In this document: piece by piece, positions 57,376 through 64,000 of the stretch
Layout: each line of letters opens with the position of its first letter
Numbering within the stretch: the first letter of the stretch is position 1
Assembly (NCBI GenBank): GCA_951812775.1
Contig: OX638326.1
Coordinates: 756,335-820,334 of the forward strand
From: an uncultured Alphaproteobacteria bacterium
Lineage (GTDB): Bacteria; Pseudomonadota; Alphaproteobacteria; MPNO01; UBA2964
Reading direction: 5' to 3'
Length of the DNA: 64,000 nucleotides
Notes under the pieces: model-generated
Databases searched by the model: none
What the model was told of the DNA's origin: nothing
The model's input: only the letters and a program-made list of their open reading frames with translations
Position numbers and translations under genes: made by a program

Positions 57376-57411
57376 AAAATACAGGCCCGTGCTTTAAAGC
57401 TCCGGGCCTGT
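57376..57411 (-). terminator. Rho-independent terminator after tRNA-Leu
   Basis: On the minus strand a perfect 9-bp stem ACAGGCCCG / CGGGCCTGT (57411-57403 and 57389-57381) is followed by ATTTTTAG. It lies five bases after the tRNA CCA end. Confidence 0.85.
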
Positions 57412-57415
57412 AGAA

Positions 57416-57502
57416 TGGTGCGGTCGAGAAGACTCGAACTTCCACGGGATTGCTCCCACAGCGACCTCAACGCTGCGCGTCTACCAGTTCCGCCACGACC
57501 GC
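57416..57502 (-). tRNA. tRNA-Leu (anticodon GAG)
   Basis: The 87-base sequence is a class II tRNA with acceptor GCGGTCG/CGACCGC, anticodon stem CAGCG/CGCTG with loop TTGAGGT (anticodon GAG, reading CTC/CTT), a long variable arm (TGGGAGCAATCCCGTGG region) and TTCGAGT T loop. CCA is encoded. It is followed by a strong terminator and is divergent from lipB. Confidence 0.96.
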
Positions 57503-57589
57503 ATATTCAATAGAATATCAATATCTAGACACTCATACTGGGGCGGGAGATACCAAATTGCCATCGTTATCGCAAGGCTAACCGATAAA

Positions 57590-58261
57590 ATGTCTACAAA
57601 TTCCATAGAATGGAAAGAATCCTGGGAAAAACCCACGGATTATGACATTGCGGTCACGGATATGGAACAAAGCGTGGCGGCAATACATGATGGCACAGAG
57701 AGCCAGCGTGTCTGGCTCGTCGAACATCCGCCAATCTACACAGCGGGTACCGCTACGCAGCCCGGCGACCTTCTCGACCCCGACCGTTTTCCAGTCATCC
57801 AAACCGGGCGCGGCGGACAGTATACCTATCATGGACCGGGGCAGCTGGTTGCCTATTCGATGCTCGATTTAGCGCAACGGGGAAGCGATGTGCGAAAATA
57901 TGTTCATGACCTCGAACAATGGATTATCGACACGCTGGCAGAATTTGGCATTCAGGGCGAGCGGCGAGAGGGCAGAGTCGGCATCTGGGTTGATCAGGGT
58001 CCGAATTCAGATGGCATCAGAATGGAAGCCAAGATAGCCGCTATCGGAGTCCGTATCCGCCGCTGGGTGAGCTATCACGGCATTTCTATCAATGTCGAAC
58101 CTGACCTTGAATATTTTTCAGGTATCGTTCCCTGCGGTATTCGGGAGCACGGTGTGACGTCACTGGTTGATATGGGAATTACTGCGACGATGGCCGATGT
58201 TGCCCATGCCCTGCGAACAAATTTTGAAACTGTCTTTGGGTACGAAACCATCGACGGCTAA
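57590..58261 (+). CDS. lipB: Octanoyl-[ACP]:protein N-octanoyltransferase
   Basis: LipB moves octanoyl from ACP to lipoyl domains, the first step of lipoate synthesis. The 223-residue protein has the family motif [18 protein letters not shown] (74-91), catalytic lysine K148 in [19 protein letters not shown] and catalytic cysteine C182 in [12 protein letters not shown]. It is a lone plus-strand gene between the divergent tRNA-Leu and the convergent acylphosphatase gene. Confidence 0.96.
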   Translation: MSTNSIEWKESWEKPTDYDIAVTDMEQSVAAIHDGTESQRVWLVEHPPIYTAGTATQPGDLLDPDRFPVIQTGRGGQYTYHGPGQLVAYSMLDLAQRGSDVRKYVHDLEQWIIDTLAEFGIQGERREGRVGIWVDQGPNSDGIRMEAKIAAIGVRIRRWVSYHGISINVEPDLEYFSGIVPCGIREHGVTSLVDMGITATMADVAHALRTNFETVFGYETIDG

Positions 58262-58265
58262 GAAA

Positions 58266-58541
58266 TCAGTCTGTCGGCAACTGTCTGAAACCGGCTTCCG
58301 GTGTCTCGTCGACATGTTCTTGTGAAACCGATGTTACGCGCGCTGCAATAGGACCGCTTTTGCACCGGGTCATCATGTCCTGAACAACTGATTCCGGACC
58401 GCTAAAACAGGCTTCGACCGTACCATCCCGGCGATTGCGGACCCACCCGTCCAGACCGAGTGCACGCGCATTTTCAACAGTCCAGCCACGATACCAGACT
58501 CCCTGAACCCGACCGGAGATTCTAGCTACCACAGTGATCAC
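58266..58541 (-). CDS. acyP: Acylphosphatase
   Basis: The 91-residue protein is a complete acylphosphatase. The phosphate-binding loop GRVQGVWYRGWT includes R19, and N37 in LDGWVRNRRDGTVEA positions the water. It hydrolyses carboxyl phosphates such as acetyl phosphate or 1,3-bisphosphoglycerate. It ends four bases from the lipB stop and follows the ATP12 gene by three bases on the same strand. Confidence 0.95.
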   Translation of the reverse strand: MITVVARISGRVQGVWYRGWTVENARALGLDGWVRNRRDGTVEACFSGPESVVQDMMTRCKSGPIAARVTSVSQEHVDETPEAGFRQLPTD

Positions 58542-58544
58542 TTT

Positions 58545-59246
58545 TCAGGCGCCAGCTAACGCAAGCGTCATGAATTGGCTAGCGCTGGTGATTTCCTGGC
58601 GCAGCTCATCGTGCCGACGAATGGTTTCCAGGTCTTCTCCCCAGGCCTCCATCTGATACAGCTCTTCGAGAGTGGCTAGTTTCAGCGCTTCGTCGGCGCT
58701 GATATGTCCATCTGCAAGCGCGAGACCTAACGCGATGGACCCACAAGCTGTTGTCACCGCATGCAACCCAGTCAGTCGAAAATCATCGAATGATTTAACA
58801 GCGTTCTTCACTGCCGCTAACGCTGATGCAGACTGTTGGACAAGAACGATCCTGGCCGTAACCTGAAGCTCAACTCCATAGGCTCGGGACAACCAATCAA
58901 GCTGGGGCTGCCATTCAGCCACCTGCCGTTCCGCGAGATCAGCAGGCTCATCGACACGATAACACAACATATCGCTCTCGCCGTATGCGCAAACCTGCCC
59001 TATCACGTCAATGCGCATGGTACTCGTTCTATCCAGCGCCGCGTTTGCAAATCGTGTTAAGGGCATCAAGAGAGGCTCGATCTCATCATCCTGAACCTGC
59101 CACTCCTGAACCACGCCCTGTGCCAGCGCAATCGTGGGCAGAAGCAGAGTCTGTTTTGCCGACGTCTTTATTGATTTGCCATCCAGCGAAACGGTCCACC
59201 CATCGTTTGCGGGAACAGCTTCAACACTCTCGTAAAATCGTTTCAT
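58545..59246 (-). CDS. ATP12-family F1F0 ATP synthase assembly chaperone
   Basis: The 233-residue protein matches the ATP12 family, which binds the F1 alpha subunit during assembly in mitochondria and alphaproteobacteria. Features are KRFYESVEAVPANDGWTVSLDGK at the start (2-24), TPA-like LLLPTIALAQGVVQEWQ, MPLTRFANAALDR and the C-terminal HAVTTACGSIALGLAL. It follows the RluC-HAD gene by 21 bases; this neighbourhood (RluC, HAD, ATP12) is usual in alphaproteobacteria. Confidence 0.92.
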   Translation of the reverse strand: MKRFYESVEAVPANDGWTVSLDGKSIKTSAKQTLLLPTIALAQGVVQEWQVQDDEIEPLLMPLTRFANAALDRTSTMRIDVIGQVCAYGESDMLCYRVDEPADLAERQVAEWQPQLDWLSRAYGVELQVTARIVLVQQSASALAAVKNAVKSFDDFRLTGLHAVTTACGSIALGLALADGHISADEALKLATLEELYQMEAWGEDLETIRRHDELRQEITSASQFMTLALAGA

Positions 59247-59267
59247 TTCAAAACCGTCGGCAAGAAA

Positions 59268-60944
59268 TTACTCCGGAACCACTTGATTAATGATGCCGGG
59301 CAACATCTGTACGACATCAACAACATGATACGCGCCCGCCTCCGTCAATTCCTCAGCCTCATGCACGCCCCAGCTGACACCAATCGCTGCCGTTCCGGCA
59401 CTACGCGCCATCAGCATGTCAAATGTCGTGTCACCGACCATTACAGCGTTCTCTTTGTCGATACCAAGCTCAGAGAGTGTCTGGTTCATCAAAAACGGGT
59501 TGGGTTTACCGGGCCCATTATCGGTCGTCTTCAATTTGATAAAACGCTTACCGAGGCCATTAGCATCCAAAAGATCCTGCAATCGCCCAGAGGAACGACT
59601 TGTAATGATCGAGAGCAGATACCCCGCCTCTTCAACCTGATCCAGAACATCAATAATGCCCGGAAACAATGTTTCCTGTCGGGCAGGTCTTGGCCGTTTA
59701 CCATCGGCAACCTCAGCGTGATAGGCCTTGATCTGTGCGAATTCTGACTCTCCGGCACCCGGCAATAGCTCGCAGATAGATTCCTCCCACGGGAGACCGA
59801 TTATACGACGGATGTGATCTTCTTCCGGGAGCGGAAAACCGCAAGCCTCCCAACAGGCAAGGACACCGGTGACAATAGAACTGGCGCTATCCAGCAACGT
59901 GCCATCGAGATCAAAAGCCGCCAAACGTAATGGATCAGCCATTTCTCGCTTCATTCCCATGTCAAATTCGGTGAAGGGGTCCCGATTATCATTGGGATCA
60001 AATCCGAAGAACTGCCAGGTCTTTTCCATGTCTTTTGGCAATGGGGCCTCAAATTTCATTCTTTCTCCACGCGGGTGATCAAACTCCAGCGACTGCGCAT
60101 GAAGATGCAATTTCCGAGGCCCCGGCAGCCCGTCAATAAAAGCATCCTCACCGCCATACTTGCCGTCACCTAAGATAGGCGTCCCCAACACGCCACAATG
60201 CACACGCAACTGGTGGGTCCGCCCGGTTTGAGGGCGCAGAGCCAGCCACGCAACCCGCCTGCCTGCTGTCTCGATGGTCGCAAAATCAGAGATCGCTGTT
60301 GGCGCATCCAGCTGCGTTACCGCCATACGCTGATTTCCTGCACTTCCCTGCTTGGTAATCGGGGCATTGATTTGGCCCTCCTTGGTATCCGGCACACCTA
60401 CCACCAATGCCCAATATGTTTTCGTTATCTCGCGTGTTCGAAAAGCTGCCGTCAGTTTTGATGCTGAAAACGCATTGCGGGCAAGCAACATGAGACCGCT
60501 GGTATCCTTGTCGAGACGGTGGACCAGCTTAGGCCGCTCCGGGGCATCGAATTTCAGTCCATCCAGCAAACCATCTAGATGGGACGACACCTTGCTCCCT
60601 CCCTGTACGGCAAGACCCGGTGGTTTGTTGATGGCAATAATATCGTCGTCGCGATATTGAACCATCGATTGTACCATCGCGATATCTTCAGCAGACAATT
60701 CAAATCTACGGGGTTTCCTGGCCTGTTTCGATGCGCTCGCACCAAACGGCGGTACCCTGATGTTCTGTCCCTCCTGAATACGTGTCGAGGATTTAACCCT
60801 GCCGCCATCCACACGAACCTGACCGGTTCGGAGCAATTTTTCCATGCGGCCGTGTCCAAGTTCAGGAAAGTGCCTCTTGAACCAGCGATCCAGCCGGATC
60901 CCGTCTTCGTCACTTGTTACCGAAAGATTCTGCACATTGCTCAT
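59268..60944 (-). CDS. Fusion of RluC-type 23S rRNA pseudouridine synthase and HAD phosphatase
   Basis: One uninterrupted frame of 558 residues holds two enzymes. Residues about 1-325 are RluC: an S4 domain (LDRWFKRHFPELGHG), the catalytic RLDKDTSGLMLLARN and the QTGRTHQLRVH motif. From about 335 a complete HAD hydrolase follows: LAAFDLDGTLLDSAS, SIITSRSSGRL and VMVGDTTFDMLMA, like phosphoglycolate phosphatase. The HAD start would be ATG 59942, with a weak GAG. In relatives these are neighbouring but separate genes, so the RluC stop has been lost. RluC isomerises uridines of 23S rRNA. The ATG at 60944 overlaps the original crcB stop (TAATG). Confidence 0.88.
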   Translation of the reverse strand: MSNVQNLSVTSDEDGIRLDRWFKRHFPELGHGRMEKLLRTGQVRVDGGRVKSSTRIQEGQNIRVPPFGASASKQARKPRRFELSAEDIAMVQSMVQYRDDDIIAINKPPGLAVQGGSKVSSHLDGLLDGLKFDAPERPKLVHRLDKDTSGLMLLARNAFSASKLTAAFRTREITKTYWALVVGVPDTKEGQINAPITKQGSAGNQRMAVTQLDAPTAISDFATIETAGRRVAWLALRPQTGRTHQLRVHCGVLGTPILGDGKYGGEDAFIDGLPGPRKLHLHAQSLEFDHPRGERMKFEAPLPKDMEKTWQFFGFDPNDNRDPFTEFDMGMKREMADPLRLAAFDLDGTLLDSASSIVTGVLACWEACGFPLPEEDHIRRIIGLPWEESICELLPGAGESEFAQIKAYHAEVADGKRPRPARQETLFPGIIDVLDQVEEAGYLLSIITSRSSGRLQDLLDANGLGKRFIKLKTTDNGPGKPNPFLMNQTLSELGIDKENAVMVGDTTFDMLMARSAGTAAIGVSWGVHEAEELTEAGAYHVVDVVQMLPGIINQVVPE

Positions 60945-61322
60945 TACAACAGCGCTCTCATGCCGGCCATTGCCAGCAACATTGCCGCAACGCACAGGAT
61001 CACTGACACGGCAATATAGCTTCCCGCCAACAACCATTGGGCACGTTCAATCATCAACACCACCTCTAGCGAGGAATGCCGAGAACGTCGTCAAGGCCCC
61101 CATCATGCCAACGGTCAGGAAGGCGCGCATTTCCTGGGTTGAAGACCAAACACTCGCCAACGCCGTCACCAACACCCCAAGAACCGCGCAGCCCAACACG
61201 TTTACGGTCAGCGTTCCCCACGGAAAAGCGTTTCCGGCAACAGTCTGCATATAACCTGAAATCAGATACCGTCCCACGGCGCCTAAAGCACCGCCGCAGG
61301 CAACTGCGACGATCATCGACAT
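60944..61322 (-). pseudogene. crcB: Fluoride channel CrcB/Fluc, frameshifted
   Basis: CrcB forms dual-topology fluoride channels. The first frame gives IVAVACGGALGAVGRYLISG, GTLTVNVLGCAVLG and TVGMMGALTTFSAF, the usual first three helices, then leaves the family (LARGGVDD, stop at 61047). Removing one of two G at 61073-61074 lets the expected end continue: SLEVVLMIERAQWLLAGSYI and a last helix to a TAA overlapping the rluC start. With that correction the protein has 125 residues, the normal length. So a single-base insertion has removed the fourth helix. Confidence 0.88.
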
Positions 61323-61331
61323 TGCTGGCCG

Positions 61332-62633
61332 TTACCCACTATTGCGTTCATTTCGTAATTTTTTCCAATAGGCCAATCTTTTGCCAATCTCCCGCTCAAA
61401 ACCACGTTCTGCGGGCTTATAAAAATTCTCGCGATCCATACCATCCGGGAAACAGTTTTGTCCCGAAAATCCGTCAGGCGCGTCATGATCATATTGATAT
61501 CCCTCGCCATAACCGAGATCCTTCATCAGCCCTGTCGGCGCATTGAGGATATTTTTCGGCGGCATCAGAGAACCCGTTCGCTTTGCGACAGCCTTTGCTT
61601 GGCTAAGCGCCCGATAGGCCGCATTGGATTTGGGTGCGCTGGCGAGATACAGAACGACCTGCGCGATTGCTAATTCACCCTCTGGCGCCCCCAAACGTTC
61701 ATAGCTATTCCACCCGGCCAAAGCCTGTGGCAAGGCATTAGGATCAGCCAGACCAATATCCTCCGACGCAAACTGCACGAGGCGTCGCGCGATATAGAGC
61801 GGATCCTCGCCCCCGACGAGCATCCTTGCCAGCCAATACAGGGAGGCGTCGACATCCGAACTCCGCAGCGACTTATGAAGAGCGCTAATTAGGTTGAAAT
61901 GGCTTTCCTGCCCCTTGTCATAAAGCGGCGCGCGCTGTTGCACGACATCCGCCAACTCCGCGGGGTCCAGAGACGTATCTTCCGGCAATGCCAATAACAT
62001 CTCGGCCATATTGAGCAAATACCGGCCATCACCGTCTGCCATCGCCCTTACGGCGATACGTGCATCGTCCTGCAACGGCAAAGATCTACCGGATTCGGTT
62101 TCTGCACGGGCTAACAGCCCTTCTAGTGCTGCGTCGTCCAGACGATTCAGCACCAAGACCTGGCACCGGGACAGAAGGGGTGGGTTTAATTCAAAAGAGG
62201 GATTTTCAGTCGTCGCACCAATAAGCACAATGGTGCCGTCCTCTACATATGGCAGAAAGCCATCCTGCTGCGCGCGGTTAAAACGATGAATTTCATCAAC
62301 AAACAGGAGCGTCCCCCTGCCCGCATCGCGTTCGAGTCTCGCTTCTTCGAAAACCTTCCGGAGATCGGCGACACCCGAAAAAATAGCCGATAATAAAACG
62401 AATTTATGATCGGTATATTCCGCCAACAGCCGGGCAATGGTCGTCTTTCCACTTCCCGGCGGCCCCCACAAAATTATCGAGGTCAGATTCTTTGCCGCAA
62501 TCATACGGCCTATCGGACCCTGTTCATTCAGCAAATGATCCTGACCGACAACCTCTTCGAGCGTCTCTGGCCGTAGACGATCTGCCAAAGGCCGAGGCGC
62601 ACTTGCTTCAAAAAGAGTGTCGGTGGTTGTCAC
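61332..62633 (-). CDS. rarA: Replication-associated recombination protein RarA (MgsA)
   Basis: RarA is an AAA+ ATPase related to clamp loaders that acts at stalled replication forks. The 433-residue protein has Walker A GPPGSGKTT (57-65), Walker B LLFVDEIHRF with D113/E114, sensor 1 IGATTENPSF and the C-terminal MgsA region ending in YWKKLRNERN, including PTGLMKDLGYGEGYQYDHD. It starts just after the HtrA protease stop on the same strand and precedes crcB by nine bases. Confidence 0.95.
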   Translation of the reverse strand: MTTTDTLFEASAPRPLADRLRPETLEEVVGQDHLLNEQGPIGRMIAAKNLTSIILWGPPGSGKTTIARLLAEYTDHKFVLLSAIFSGVADLRKVFEEARLERDAGRGTLLFVDEIHRFNRAQQDGFLPYVEDGTIVLIGATTENPSFELNPPLLSRCQVLVLNRLDDAALEGLLARAETESGRSLPLQDDARIAVRAMADGDGRYLLNMAEMLLALPEDTSLDPAELADVVQQRAPLYDKGQESHFNLISALHKSLRSSDVDASLYWLARMLVGGEDPLYIARRLVQFASEDIGLADPNALPQALAGWNSYERLGAPEGELAIAQVVLYLASAPKSNAAYRALSQAKAVAKRTGSLMPPKNILNAPTGLMKDLGYGEGYQYDHDAPDGFSGQNCFPDGMDRENFYKPAERGFEREIGKRLAYWKKLRNERNSG

Positions 62634-62634
62634 C

Positions 62635-64000
62635 TCACCCCTCTATTACAGCCGTAAACACACGATCCTTGCGCTGAACCGTGATCCGCCATTGCGAAGC
62701 ACCGGCATCGACGATCCCTTTCAAGGTCCTGACCAGGTCAACCTTCGCGCCATTGATCTCCAATATCCAATCACCGGGCTGTAACCCTATCCTGCGGGCC
62801 GGACTACGACGCGCAGTTCCAACAATGATGACCCCGCGGCGCATAGGATCGAGTGACAATTCTTCAGCTAGCGCTGGCGACATATTTGCAACCGTAGCAC
62901 CGGACAAGGGTTGCTGTCCCTGCAAAGTTGAGACATTTCGCGGCGGTTCTTCCGGCGCAGCTTCCAAGGGCATTGAAACCGTTTTGGTCTTGCCTCGGCG
63001 GACCAGTTTCAATTTTGCTTTTCCGCCAACTTTGAGCGTTGCGATCCTGAATCTCAGTTCTCGTGGACCAGCGACGTCACGTTTATTGATATTGGTAATG
63101 ACATCGCCAGATTTAATCCCAGCCCTTGCCGCCGGACCGCCTTCATAAATTTCGTTAATTAAAACGCCGGAAGGTCGTTTTAAGCCAAGAGAGGACATTA
63201 AATCGGGGGTTAACGCCTGCCCAGCTGCCCCAAACCATGGTCGTACGACCTTTGCGCCGTGAACAGCATTATCAATAATGCGAGCAACCATGTTGGCCGG
63301 AATGGCAAACCCAATGCCCTGCGATCCACCACTTCGGCTGTAAATCGCTGTATTTACGCCAACGAGACGACCATCCATCGTGATCAGCGCCCCCCCCGAG
63401 TTACCCGGGTTAATCGCGGCATCCGTCTGAATAAAAAAGCTGAAATCGGAAACACCACCGGCGGCTCTGGCCAAAGCAGATACAATACCGCCCGTCACTG
63501 TTTGCCCTACGCCAAATGGATTACCAATTGCCAGGACAAGATCGCCCACTTCAAGGTCATCAGAATCTCGCAACTTGAGAAAAGGAAGTGACCCTTCAAC
63601 ATCTTGTAATCTTAGAACCGCAAGGTCGGTCTTTTCATCTGCAAGAATAACCTTTGCTTCCAGTTCACGGCGATCTGACAGAACCACCCTGATCTGGTCC
63701 GCCTTCTTTATGACATGATGGTTGGTGATAACGATGCCCTCAGGACGAACGATAACGCCCGAACCGAGGGAGTTTTCAACGCGTTTACGGGGCGCTCCAA
63801 ACCTGAACACGTTGTCACCGAAGAATTGCTTAAAAAATGGATCGTTAAAAAACGGCGACCGCCTGCTTTGGACCACACGCTTGGTATAAATATTGACGAC
63901 CGCTGGCGCCGCTCGCTTTACAAGCGGTGCATAGGAGAGTTGTATTTCTCTTTGCGACTTGGGAAGACGTTTCTCCGCAGCAATCACCGGGGTCACGACA
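62635..64000 (-). CDS. HtrA/DegP-type periplasmic serine protease, 5' end outside window
   Basis: The frame runs off the right edge; the N-terminal signal peptide is mostly missing, but VIAAEKRLP looks like its cleavage region. The visible 455 residues give a trypsin-like domain with catalytic H94 (ITNHHV), D124 (EKTDLAVL) and S200 (NPGNSGGAL), numbered from the GTG at 63996, followed by two PDZ domains (GGPAARAGIKSGDVITNIN and ARRIGLQPGDWILEING). Such proteases degrade misfolded periplasmic proteins. It ends two bases before rarA. Confidence 0.93.
   Translation of the reverse strand, partial: VVTPVIAAEKRLPKSQREIQLSYAPLVKRAAPAVVNIYTKRVVQSRRSPFFNDPFFKQFFGDNVFRFGAPRKRVENSLGSGVIVRPEGIVITNHHVIKKADQIRVVLSDRRELEAKVILADEKTDLAVLRLQDVEGSLPFLKLRDSDDLEVGDLVLAIGNPFGVGQTVTGGIVSALARAAGGVSDFSFFIQTDAAINPGNSGGALITMDGRLVGVNTAIYSRSGGSQGIGFAIPANMVARIIDNAVHGAKVVRPWFGAAGQALTPDLMSSLGLKRPSGVLINEIYEGGPAARAGIKSGDVITNINKRDVAGPRELRFRIATLKVGGKAKLKLVRRGKTKTVSMPLEAAPEEPPRNVSTLQGQQPLSGATVANMSPALAEELSLDPMRRGVIIVGTARRSPARRIGLQPGDWILEINGAKVDLVRTLKGIVDAGASQWRITVQRKDRVFTAVIEG

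Overview
The window reads as chromosomal DNA of an alphaproteobacterium, most like a Rhodospirillales-type marine or soil organism. The main support is the block folK-rpoZ-rel-pdxJ-acpS-lepB-rnc-era-recO-parC on the minus strand. Further support comes from a DUF1489 protein, an ATP12-type F1 assembly factor next to a pseudouridine synthase and a HAD phosphatase, a bactofilin next to an M23 peptidase, and REC proteins ending in a PDRRR motif. Base composition is moderate (roughly half GC), apart from an AT-rich patch around 45.6-46.7 kb.

Layout. 0-2.4 kb: a TRAP transporter, with the end of dctP on the plus strand converging on dctM/dctQ. 2.4-15.1 kb: housekeeping genes for topology, repair, ribosome maturation, secretion, cofactors and stringent response. 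Two unrelated genes are inserted among them: a broken phoD between era and recO, and an amidohydrolase between pdxJ and rel. 15.1-24.4 kb: NYN nuclease, family-5 uracil-DNA glycosylase, an interrupted peroxiredoxin, an interrupted SGNH hydrolase, a molybdopterin oxidoreductase, smpB, dapA, a frameshifted lytic transglycosylase, a dehalogenase and a PLP dehydratase. 24.4-32.9 kb: bactofilin and M23 peptidase, an enolase-superfamily enzyme with an archaeal-type DUF120 riboflavin kinase homologue, tRNA-Gly, and a very large broken multi-PAS hybrid kinase with its response regulator. 33-42.2 kb: CoA transferase, RidA, FAH hydrolase, broken SLC13 carrier, molybdopterin oxidoreductase, broken dienelactone hydrolase and broken acyltransferase. 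42.2-52.4 kb: an aromatic/meta-cleavage catabolic region (flavin oxygenase, hydratase, acylating aldehyde dehydrogenase, aldolase, decarboxylase, two Rieske ferredoxins, ferredoxin reductase), with a DUF3800 gene inserted. 52.4-64 kb: DUF1489, a decaying Hpt/response-regulator cluster, SLC13 carrier, mgtE, tRNA-Leu, lipB, acyP, ATP12, an RluC-HAD fusion, a frameshifted crcB, rarA and an HtrA protease that leaves the window.

Two things stand out. First, at least twelve genes carry clear lesions (in-frame stops, one-base indels, or a 16-bp tandem duplication), and two signalling proteins have also lost their phospho-histidine. This is either real gene decay or uneven sequence quality. Second, in the peroxiredoxin the first in-frame stop is a TGA exactly where the peroxidatic cysteine belongs. 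It is followed at the expected distance by a hairpin that fits the bacterial SECIS model, so a selenocysteine peroxiredoxin has to be considered, although a later TAG argues for a pseudogene.

How the genes work together. In the catabolic region the last four plus-strand enzymes convert 2-hydroxymuconate-type products to pyruvate and acetyl-CoA, and the Rieske ferredoxins with the reductase form an electron chain for an oxygenase that is not in the window. The minus-strand core operons are intact and show that essential genes are preserved while transport, envelope and signalling genes are the ones broken.
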